A DNA stretch of 64,000 nucleotides from DATGPD01 sp041398565 (GTDB lineage Bacteria; Planctomycetota; UBA1135; UBA2386), in assembly GCA_041398565.1 (NCBI GenBank), contig JAWKUN010000004.1, forward strand, positions 1,116,001-1,180,000, in the 5' to 3' direction. The notes beneath the pieces were generated by a model. It ran no database searches. It worked only from the letters and a program-made list of their open reading frames with translations, and had not been told where the DNA came from. Each line of letters opens with the position of its first letter. Position 1 is the stretch's first letter. Positions 35,218 to 42,863 of the stretch are shown piece by piece. The position numbers and the translations under genes are program-made.

Positions 35218-36663
35218 TCAGGCCAGCAGCTTCGTCACCACCTTCCCGCTCACGTCCGTGAGCCGAAAGTCCCGCCCCTGGTGGCGGAAGGTCAAGCGCT
35301 CGTGGTCGAACCCCATGAGGTGCAAGATCGTGGCCTGCAGGTCGTGCACGTGCACCGGATCCTCGACGGCATGGAAGCCGAAGTCGTCGGTGGCGCCGAG
35401 TTGGAGGCCGGGGCGCACGCCAGCACCTGCCAGCCACACGGTGAACGCCTGCGGGTGGTGGTCGCGCCCGTTGCTGCGCTTGAGCGCGGCGTGTGCCTCC
35501 ACCATCGGCGTCCGCCCGAATTCGCCGCCCCACACCACCAGGGTGTCGTCGAGCAGACCGCGGCGGTGCAGATCGAAGACCAGGGCGGCACACGCCTGGT
35601 CGGTCTCCTTGCACGCCTTGCGCACCCCGCCTTCGACGTCGCTGTGATGGTCCCAGACTTCGTGCACGAGTTGGACGAAGCGAACGCCACGCTCCAGGAG
35701 GCGGCGCGCCACGAGACAGTTGCGCGCGAACGACGCCTTCTTGGGGTCGTCGACGCCGTACAGATCGAAGGTGTCCGGCGACTCACCGGGGAAGCCGGTC
35801 AGCTCTGGCGCTCGCGCCTGCATGCGGAACGCCAACTCGTACGCCGTCGTGCGCGCCGCGATCTCCGGATCGCCGAGCGCCTCGAGCCGCACCCCGTTGA
35901 GGGCAGCCAGAGCCGCGACCGTGTCGCGTTGCAGGGTCTCGTCGACGCCACTCGGGTTGCCGAGGTTGGGGATCGGATCCCCACGGCGCAGGAAGGGCAC
36001 GCCGGCGTGACGCGTCGGCAGGAAGCCCGAGGACCACAGGGCCGAGCCGCCGCTGGCGCCGCCGCCCGAGGACAAGACCACATAGGCGGGCAGGTCGTCG
36101 GCCTCGGACCCGAGGCCGTAGCTCAGCCAGGAGCCCATGCTGGGCCGACCCGGAAACGGGCTGCCGGTGGCGAAGAAGGTCTGCGCCGGCGCGTGGTTGA
36201 ACTGGTCGGTGTGCACCGAGCGCACGATCGCAAGGTGGTCCACGACCTCGGCGAGGTGCGGGAGCGCGCTCGACAAGTTGGCGCCACACTGGCCGTGGCG
36301 CGCGAACGGGAAGCGCGGCCCGAGCAGGCTGGCATCCTTGCGGATGAACGCGAAGCGCGCGTCGCGCGTGAACTCGGCCGGGATCGGCTTGCCCTCGAGC
36401 TCGCGCAGCAGCGGCTTCTCGTCGAACAGGTCGAGCTGGCTGGGGGCGCCGGCCATGAACAGATGCAAGACCCGCTTGGCTCGTGGCGCGAAGTGCGGGC
36501 GGCGGTCGGCGGAAGCCACCGCCGCAGCAGCCTTGTCGACGAGGAGCGAGGCCAGCGCCAAACGCCCTAGGCCGAGGCTGCCGTCGCGCACCAGCTGACG
36601 GCGGGTCAGCAGGTCGCCGACGGAGCGCCCCGCCGCGCGCGATGAAAGGTCGTCACTACGCAT
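35218..36663 (-). CDS. DUF1501 family protein (sulfatase-like fold, Tat-type N-terminus)
   Basis: 481 residues from the ATG at 36661-36663. The N-terminus has LLTRRQLVRDGSLGLGRLAL, the usual Tat-like opening of DUF1501. Family features include HLFMAGAPSQLDLFDEKP, FPFARHGQCGANLSSALPHL, SVHTDQFNHAPAQ, GSWLSYGLGS, WDHHSDVEGG and VVWGGEFGRTPM. DUF1501 proteins are abundant in Planctomycetes, related to alkaline phosphatase/sulfatase folds, and nearly always sit next to DUF1549/DUF1553 genes, as here (2-base gap). The exact reaction is unknown. Export and a role in polymer use are inferences from family context. Confidence 0.93.
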   Translation of the reverse strand: MRSDDLSSRAAGRSVGDLLTRRQLVRDGSLGLGRLALASLLVDKAAAAVASADRRPHFAPRAKRVLHLFMAGAPSQLDLFDEKPLLRELEGKPIPAEFTRDARFAFIRKDASLLGPRFPFARHGQCGANLSSALPHLAEVVDHLAIVRSVHTDQFNHAPAQTFFATGSPFPGRPSMGSWLSYGLGSEADDLPAYVVLSSGGGASGGSALWSSGFLPTRHAGVPFLRRGDPIPNLGNPSGVDETLQRDTVAALAALNGVRLEALGDPEIAARTTAYELAFRMQARAPELTGFPGESPDTFDLYGVDDPKKASFARNCLVARRLLERGVRFVQLVHEVWDHHSDVEGGVRKACKETDQACAALVFDLHRRGLLDDTLVVWGGEFGRTPMVEAHAALKRSNGRDHHPQAFTVWLAGAGVRPGLQLGATDDFGFHAVEDPVHVHDLQATILHLMGFDHERLTFRHQGRDFRLTDVSGKVVTKLLA

Positions 36664-36665
36664 GC

Positions 36666-39600
36666 TCAGCCTCGAACCACCATCTCGTCCAGGTTGAGGA
36701 GCACGCGCGCCAGCGCCGTCCAAGCGGCGGCGTCGACTCCTTCGTCGTCTTCCGTGGAACTGTCGCGTCCGGCCAACGCCCGCGCATCGAGATCCCCGCC
36801 CAGGACACGCTCGCGTTGGCGCGCCAGGAAGGCGAGCAACGTCGCCTCCTCGATGTCCGTGGGGAGTCGCGCCACACAGCGTCGAAACGCCACGCGCAGG
36901 CGCGCCCGGTCGTCACCGGCCGAGCGGCACACCTCGCTGCCCAAGGCACGGGCCGCCTCGACGAACACCTCGTCGTTGAGCAAGGTCAACGCCTGCAGCG
37001 GCGTGTCGGAACGCCCGCGCAGAGCCACGCAGGCCTCGCCGCTCGGCGCGTCGAACAGCGCGTGCATGGCGTATGGCGCGGTGCGTTTGGCGTAGGTGTA
37101 GAGGCCACGGCGGTAGCGGTCCTCGCCCTGACTCACCTTCCACTCGAATTGACCGTAGGCCACGTCGGCCACTCCCTTCGGCTGCGGCGGGAACACGCTC
37201 TTGCCGAACATGCGCGTCGACAGCAGCCCGGTCACCGCCAGCGCCTGGTCGCGCAGCAGTTCGGCCGGCAGGCGCAAGCGTTGCATACGGGCCAGCCAGC
37301 GGTTGTCGGGATCGCGTTCGCGCAGGTCCGGGACGACCGCCGCGCTCTGGGCGTACGTCGCGCTGGTGACGATCGAGCGGTGCAGTCGCTTCATCGACCA
37401 GCCATCGCTGACGAAACGACAGGCCAGCCAGTCGAGCAGAGCCGGGTGGCTCGGCGTCTCGCCGCGCGTGCCGAAGTCCTGCACCGTCGGCACGAGGCCG
37501 CGGCCGAAGAACGCCGCGAACGCGCGGTTGACCACGACGCGCGCCGTGAGCGGGTGCGATCCCGACACCAGCCAGCGCGCCAGCGCCAAGCGGTCGGGCG
37601 GCATCCCCGCCGGCAGCGGTGGCAAGCAGGCCGGCACGCCCGGGGACACGACCTCGCGCGGGCGGGTGAATTCGCCGCGCTGCCGCCGGTGCGTCTGCCG
37701 GGCGCGCGCAGGCTCACGCTCGTGCAAGACCAGGGTCGTCGGCGGCCGCGGCAGGTCGCGACGCAGGGCGTCGAGTTCGGCGTGCGCACGCGCCAGCTCG
37801 GGTGCACTCTCGACGAAGGCCTGCCGCAGGACCGCCAGCTCGTCGGGTCCGATGGCGGGACCGCGCGCGAGCAAGGCTTCGACTGCGGCCGGCTCGCTGC
37901 ACGCGCGCGCTGCCGGGGCTCGGGCGCTGAACGACAGCCGGAATCGGCCCAGGTTGTTGTTGTGGATGGAGTGCTGAGCCAGCGTCAGCTCGAGCGTCTG
38001 GCCAGGTTCCAGCCGCAGCGGCGCGGCCAGCCCGAGCACGATGTGCTGGGCATGGCCGACGTGCCCCTCGTTGGTCCAGCCGGTGTCGGCGGCGTCGTCG
38101 ATGGCGTGGATGGCCGGGTGCTCACCGTGCTCGTAGCTCGCCGACGCGGTCGCGAACCGTAGGTCGCGCACGGTGCCACCGTCGGGCGCCACCACGCGCG
38201 CGCGCGCGTCGCTGAGCATGAAGCCGCCGGTGGGAAAGAACGGCGAGCGCCCTGGACCGCCGTCGGGGAGGGTCGGCTCCGGCAACGCCTCGACGCGCAA
38301 CGCCGCCACCGGGCCGGAGGGGGTGAGGGTGAGCGTCGTCGTGTCGTGGTCCGGGTTGTTGCCGTACACGAAGACGGAGCCGTCCTCACGCACAGCCAGA
38401 TCGGCGGCGCCCGCCGAGTGCATGTGGTCGGGGATGATCACGCGCCAGGCGCGCGCGGACGCGCGCTGCGTGGCGAGCCACGCGGCAAAGCGCGCCTCCA
38501 GGAGTTCGCGGCGACGCGCGCTGCCATCGCCTTGATCGACCCCGAGCGCGACACCCAGGCGGAATCGATGCAACGTGTGCTGGCTGCCCCAGCGTTGCTG
38601 CAACACGAACTTCGCGCGCGTCGGCTGCGCCAGGGCCTGCGGTTCGGCGAGCACGAAGCGCGCCGCGTGGTCGCGACGCCAATCGCTGCCAGGCGCGTGG
38701 ATCCCCCAGCCGGTGTCGGGGTCGCCGTCGATCGCTGCCGCGACCGGGTAGCCCGACTGCGAGAAGTCGGCCTCGGCAGCATCCAGCGTGAGTCGGCGCC
38801 AACCATCGCCGGTCGTGGGATCGGTGATCGAGACCTCGAGTTCGCTCAGCACGAAGTTCCCGTGCTCGGTGCGTCCCGGGCCGCGCGAAGCGTCGTCGGC
38901 GTCGACCAGAGCCTCGACGCGCACCCCCACGAAGTAGCCGGCAGGCAGCGTCGTCTCGACCTCGTAGGTGTCGCGCGCGGGGGCATCGCCGCGCGCTGTG
39001 ACGCTGGCGTCGGCGGCGATGCTCAGTTCGGCGCCCTGCAAGGAAACGGCGCGTGTCGGCGGCAGCGGCGAGAACTCGTCTGGCACAGGCAGCGGAAACT
39101 GCTCGGCCAAACCGCGTCGCCGCGCGTCGAGTTCGGCGAGCGCCTGCCGCTTGGCCGCAGCGGTCGCGTCGTCGTCGAGCGCCAACTCCACCTCGTCGCA
39201 GTTGTCGAAGATCGCGAGCAGGCCGAAGTACTCGCGCTGCGAGATGGGGTCGTACTTGTGGTCGTGGCACTGCGCGCAGCCCACGGTCAGACCGAGCCAC
39301 GTCGTCGCGGTCGTGTTGACGCGATCGACGATCGCGGCGTAGCGGAACTGCTCGACGTCGATGCCACCTTCCTGGTTGAGCATCGAGTTGCGGTGGAAGC
39401 CGGTGGCGACGATCTGATCGCGTGTCGGTTGCGGCAGCATGTCGCCAGCGAGCTGCCAGATGGTGAACTTGTCGAAGGGCAGGTCGTCGTTGAGCGCGCG
39501 GATGACCCAGTCGCGCCAGGGCCAGATCGAGCGCGGCCGATCCTTCTCGTACCCGTTGGTGTCGGCGTAGCGCGCCAAGTCGAGCCACGGCCTCGCCCAG

Positions 39601-39953
39601 CGCTCGCCGTAGTGTGGCGAGGCGAGCAAGCGGTCGACGACGCGGGCGCGGGCGTCGGCACTCGGATCGACGAGGAACGCGTCGAGCTCCTCCAGCGTCG
39701 GCGGCAGACCGATGAGATCGAGAGTGACGCGGCGCAACCAGGTCTCGGGGTCCACGGGCGGCGACGGGTGCATGCCGCGGGCCTCGAGCTCGGCGAGGAC
39801 GAAGCGGTCGAGGTCGTTGCGCGGCCAGGCCTGGTTTCGCACGGCGGGGACCGGCGGGAGCTGTGGTGGCACGAGCGACCAGTGTGTCTGCGCTGGCAAC
39901 GCGACCACGAGCGCGACGACAACCAAGTCGACGATGGCGAGACGAAGCGACAT
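36666..39953 (-). CDS. DUF1549/DUF1553 planctomycete cytochrome-type protein without N-terminal PSCyt1 domain
   Basis: 1095 residues from the ATG at 39951-39953; a TTG three codons earlier is possible. After a signal peptide the chain goes straight into DUF1549 (NDLDRFVLAELEARG, LDLIGLPPT, ERWARPWLDLARYADTNGYE) with CAQCH at about 226-230, a possible heme or redox motif. A middle region of about 350 residues looks like a carbohydrate-binding or discoidin-type insert. DUF1553 follows (HPLTARVVVNRAFAAFFGRG, FGTRGETPSHPALLDWLA, RMFGKSVFPPQPKGV, LTLLNDEVFVEAARAL). The separate N-terminal CxxCH cytochrome domain often fused to this family is absent. Paired with DUF1501. Confidence 0.92.
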   Translation of the reverse strand: MSLRLAIVDLVVVALVVALPAQTHWSLVPPQLPPVPAVRNQAWPRNDLDRFVLAELEARGMHPSPPVDPETWLRRVTLDLIGLPPTLEELDAFLVDPSADARARVVDRLLASPHYGERWARPWLDLARYADTNGYEKDRPRSIWPWRDWVIRALNDDLPFDKFTIWQLAGDMLPQPTRDQIVATGFHRNSMLNQEGGIDVEQFRYAAIVDRVNTTATTWLGLTVGCAQCHDHKYDPISQREYFGLLAIFDNCDEVELALDDDATAAAKRQALAELDARRRGLAEQFPLPVPDEFSPLPPTRAVSLQGAELSIAADASVTARGDAPARDTYEVETTLPAGYFVGVRVEALVDADDASRGPGRTEHGNFVLSELEVSITDPTTGDGWRRLTLDAAEADFSQSGYPVAAAIDGDPDTGWGIHAPGSDWRRDHAARFVLAEPQALAQPTRAKFVLQQRWGSQHTLHRFRLGVALGVDQGDGSARRRELLEARFAAWLATQRASARAWRVIIPDHMHSAGAADLAVREDGSVFVYGNNPDHDTTTLTLTPSGPVAALRVEALPEPTLPDGGPGRSPFFPTGGFMLSDARARVVAPDGGTVRDLRFATASASYEHGEHPAIHAIDDAADTGWTNEGHVGHAQHIVLGLAAPLRLEPGQTLELTLAQHSIHNNNLGRFRLSFSARAPAARACSEPAAVEALLARGPAIGPDELAVLRQAFVESAPELARAHAELDALRRDLPRPPTTLVLHEREPARARQTHRRQRGEFTRPREVVSPGVPACLPPLPAGMPPDRLALARWLVSGSHPLTARVVVNRAFAAFFGRGLVPTVQDFGTRGETPSHPALLDWLACRFVSDGWSMKRLHRSIVTSATYAQSAAVVPDLRERDPDNRWLARMQRLRLPAELLRDQALAVTGLLSTRMFGKSVFPPQPKGVADVAYGQFEWKVSQGEDRYRRGLYTYAKRTAPYAMHALFDAPSGEACVALRGRSDTPLQALTLLNDEVFVEAARALGSEVCRSAGDDRARLRVAFRRCVARLPTDIEEATLLAFLARQRERVLGGDLDARALAGRDSSTEDDEGVDAAAWTALARVLLNLDEMVVRG

Positions 39954-39987
39954 CTCCTGCAATGCTACGCCTTCGTAACGACGTTGG

Positions 39988-40015
39988 CAGTTTCGTGCCT
40001 GACTCCACTCTGTGG
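39988..40015 (+). repeat. Copy C of the dispersed 28-nt repeat
   Basis: Core GTGCCTGACTCCACTCTG with CAGTTTC before and TGG after. It lies in the divergent gap between the DUF1549/1553 gene and the dehydrogenase gene, 28 bases before the latter's ATG. It is inverted relative to copy D at the other end of that gene. Confidence 0.85.
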
Positions 40016-40042
40016 CCTCCGCATACTCGGGGGCGCCGCCGC

Positions 40043-41416
40043 ATGACCACCGCCTACGACCGCCTGCGCACCCTCCTGCCCCTCGACGCCCTTGCCGCCG
40101 GCGCGCCCCGCCGTTGGCGGCGGCGCGACGTGACGTTCGTGCTGGGGAACGACCGCGAGATCGGACGCCGATTGCGCAGCCAGGAGCGACGCGTGGGGGT
40201 CACGCCCGAGCAGGTCGACGCGCTGCGCCGCCTGCTCGGCACCATCGGGATTCGGCTGTCGGTGCTGGTGGTGGAGAACGCCGGCGCGCGGGCGGGCTAC
40301 GCCGACGGCGACTACGTGCACGCCGGCGCGCAGATCGTGACCTTCGCCGAGCTGCCGCACGAGACGCCCCCTGACGTGGTCCACGCTCTCAAGGAGCCGT
40401 CGTCGTACGAGGCCTCGATTCCGGGGCCGTTCTGCCGCATCGGCGCGCTGCATTCGGGCGACTTCGACCCCCACGCCGGGTTCGCGCGCCTGCTGTCGGC
40501 GCGGCCGGCGGCCGTGTTCGACGGCTCCAACGTCGGCAGCGAAACGGACTTCCGCAAGCCGATCCGCGGCAGCATGTCGGTATTCGCCGGCCGCGTCGCC
40601 GCAGAGTGGGTCCTCGAACACATCGCCAGCGCCGCCGCGGTTGGCGGCATGGTGGTCGTCGGCGGTGGCAAGGTCGGTGTCGCCGCGGTGGAGAAGCTGC
40701 TCACCGACCCGCGGGTGGAAACGGTGGCCCTGTTCGACCGCGCCGCCGATCCGACGCGGCTGGCGGCGATCGAGGCGTCGATCGTGGAGAGTGCACGCGT
40801 GCAGGTTCTCGGACTCGAGGGAACCGACGACCCCAACCTCTTGGCCAAACTGAGCGGAGCCAGCGGGCTCGTGTTGGCGCCGGCGATGGCCGGCGGTCGC
40901 GCGCCGAAAGTGGTGTCGACACACGCCCTGCAAGAGGCGATGCCGCAGGGTGGCATCGTCGTCGACGTGTCGATCGACGAGCGCGGCGCTCTCGCCGACC
41001 AGCGTGTCGACCCGGATTGGGCTTCGGAGAGACTCATCGAGTTCTTCACGCACACGCTGTCCCAGGTGCGCTACCAAGCCGTGCCGAACATGCCGCGTGC
41101 CTACCCCAAGGAAGCGTCGTTCCAGCACGGCGAGGCCATCCTCCCCTACCTCGCGACGTTGTTGTTCCTGTGCGCGGGCGAAGGCGGGTCTGTGGCGGCC
41201 ACGCGAGCTCTGCTGCAGCGTCCGTTCCTGCACCAGACACCGGATCCTCTCCGCCTCGACGACCCGGCCGCGCGCCTGGACGCGCTGTGCCAGGACCTGC
41301 GCAACGGCATCGCCGTCCACACGGACGGCGGCGCACCGGTGCTGCATCCCATCATCCCCGCAGGCGACCGCGAGCTGATCTCCCGCTTCCTCGCCAAACC
41401 ACAGGGTGGAGTCTGA
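40043..41416 (+). CDS. Alanine dehydrogenase/PNT-family NAD-dependent enzyme
   Basis: 457 residues from the ATG at 40043, longer than typical alanine dehydrogenase (about 370). The N-terminal domain has GRRLRSQERRVGVTPEQVDA, GDYVHAGAQIV and HALKEPSSYE, where the Lys and Glu match the pyruvate/substrate site of the family. The NAD domain holds SMSVFAGRVAAEWVL and VVVGGGKVGVAAVEKLL. VDVSIDERGAL and the NMPRAYPKEAS loop follow. An extra C-terminal part of about 90 residues is unexplained. Alanine dehydrogenase or a lysine-forming dehydrogenase-like activity are options. Flanked by inverted copies C and D of the repeat; D covers its stop codon. Confidence 0.8.
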   Translation: MTTAYDRLRTLLPLDALAAGAPRRWRRRDVTFVLGNDREIGRRLRSQERRVGVTPEQVDALRRLLGTIGIRLSVLVVENAGARAGYADGDYVHAGAQIVTFAELPHETPPDVVHALKEPSSYEASIPGPFCRIGALHSGDFDPHAGFARLLSARPAAVFDGSNVGSETDFRKPIRGSMSVFAGRVAAEWVLEHIASAAAVGGMVVVGGGKVGVAAVEKLLTDPRVETVALFDRAADPTRLAAIEASIVESARVQVLGLEGTDDPNLLAKLSGASGLVLAPAMAGGRAPKVVSTHALQEAMPQGGIVVDVSIDERGALADQRVDPDWASERLIEFFTHTLSQVRYQAVPNMPRAYPKEASFQHGEAILPYLATLLFLCAGEGGSVAATRALLQRPFLHQTPDPLRLDDPAARLDALCQDLRNGIAVHTDGGAPVLHPIIPAGDRELISRFLAKPQGGV

Positions 41417-41426
41417 CACCAAACTG
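41399..41426 (-). repeat. Copy D of the dispersed 28-nt repeat, overlapping a stop codon
   Basis: On the minus strand the core reads GTGTCAGACTCCACCCTG with CAGTTTG before it. The element supplies the last five codons and the TGA of the dehydrogenase gene and ends 23 bases before tyrS. Confidence 0.85.
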
Positions 41427-41449
41427 TTGTTTCGTTCAGGGAACTCCCC

Positions 41450-42736
41450 ATGGTCGACTTCTACGAGGACCTGACGCAGCGCGGGCTGGTGCACCAGACG
41501 ACGTCGCCGGAGCTGGCCGAGCTCATGCGGAAGGAGTCTTGGACCGCCTACATCGGTTTCGATCCCACCGCTGCCAGCCTGCACGTCGGCAGCCTGCTGC
41601 CAGCGCTGGCGCTGGCGCGCCTGCAGCGCGCCGGGCATCGGCCGATTGCCATCGTCGGCGGCGGCACCGGTCTCATCGGTGATCCGAGTGGCAAGGCCAG
41701 CGAGCGCTCGATGCTCACCAGCGAACAGCTGGCGCTCAACCTGCAGGGCATCAGGGCGCAGCTCGAGCGCTTCCTCGACTTCGAGGGCTCCCATGCCGCG
41801 CGCATGCTCGACAACGCCGAGTGGCTGTGCCGACTCAACCTCGTCGACTTCCTGCGCGACATCGGCAAGCACTTCACGGTCAACCAGATGATCCAACGCG
41901 ACTCGGTGCAGACGCGCTTGCAGGGTCGCGAGCAAGGCATCTCGTTCACCGAGTTCACCTACAGCCTGCTGCAGGCCTACGACTTCCTCGAGCTCTACGA
42001 TCGCCACGCTTGCCGACTGCAACTCGGTGGCAGCGACCAGTGGGGCAACATCGTCGACGGCACCGACCTGATCCGCCGCCTGCGCGGCGGTAGCGCCTTC
42101 GGCCTGACGATGCCCCTCGTCACCAAGGCCGACGGCAGCAAGTTCGGCAAGTCGGAGGCCGGCAACGTCTGGCTCGACGCCTCCCTGACGCGGCCGTTCG
42201 AGATGTACCAGTTCTGGCTCAACACCGACGACAAGGACGTCGGCCGCTTCCTGCGCTACTTCACCTTCCTGCCGCTCGACGAGATCGCCGCGCACGAGCG
42301 CGAAGTCGTCGAGCACCCCGAGCGACGCGAAGCGCAGACTGCCCTGGCCACCGCCGTCACCGATCTGGTGCACGGCCGCGACGCGGTGCAGAGCGCGCAA
42401 CGCGCCACCGCCGTGCTGTTCCACGGCGGCGACCTGAACGAGCTGAGCGCCGACGAGATCGACGATGCGTTCGCCGGGGCACCGCGCACGACCTTGCCGC
42501 GCAGCGACTTCGCCGGCGACGGTCTCGACATCGTCACCCTGCTGGCGAAGAGCGGCTTGTCGGCATCGAAGGGCCAGGCGCGCCAGTCCGTGCAGGAGGG
42601 AGCCATCAGCGTGAATCACGCCACCGTGAAGGATCTCGCCCACAGAGCGTCCACCAAGGACCTTCTCGCCGAGCGCTTCCTGGTGCTGCGACGTGGCAAG
42701 AAGACCTACCAGATCGTGGACGTGGGCGAGGGCTGA
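41450..42736 (+). CDS. tyrS: Tyrosyl-tRNA synthetase
   Basis: 428 residues. It attaches tyrosine to tRNA-Tyr. The class I HIGH motif appears as HVGS (45-48) after GFDPTAASL, and KMSKS as KFGKS (231-235). TGLIGDPSGK, the Tyr-binding YSLLQAYDFL and the LQLGGSDQWGNI segment are diagnostic. An S4 RNA-binding domain ends the chain (SASKGQARQSVQEGAISVN). Length matches the bacterial family. It has AGGGAA upstream of its ATG. No T-box or other leader element is seen, as repeat D fills the gap. Confidence 0.97.
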   Translation: MVDFYEDLTQRGLVHQTTSPELAELMRKESWTAYIGFDPTAASLHVGSLLPALALARLQRAGHRPIAIVGGGTGLIGDPSGKASERSMLTSEQLALNLQGIRAQLERFLDFEGSHAARMLDNAEWLCRLNLVDFLRDIGKHFTVNQMIQRDSVQTRLQGREQGISFTEFTYSLLQAYDFLELYDRHACRLQLGGSDQWGNIVDGTDLIRRLRGGSAFGLTMPLVTKADGSKFGKSEAGNVWLDASLTRPFEMYQFWLNTDDKDVGRFLRYFTFLPLDEIAAHEREVVEHPERREAQTALATAVTDLVHGRDAVQSAQRATAVLFHGGDLNELSADEIDDAFAGAPRTTLPRSDFAGDGLDIVTLLAKSGLSASKGQARQSVQEGAISVNHATVKDLAHRASTKDLLAERFLVLRRGKKTYQIVDVGEG

Positions 42737-42756
42737 GCGTCCGCGAAACGGACGCT
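42736..42756 (+). terminator. Hairpin terminator directly after tyrS
   Basis: AGCGTCCG at 42736-42743 pairs with CGGACGCT at 42749-42756 around CGAAA. The stem begins at the last base of the tyrS stop codon. A TTGG follows rather than a T-run. Confidence 0.7.
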
Positions 42757-42863
42757 TGGCACGTCCAGCGCCCGCAGATCGCACGCGCCTGATGGAAAGC
42801 CCTGTATGGAACGAGCGTTGCCTCCTGAGCCGTCTCGTTCCCGTTCTCGGCCCCGAATCCTCG

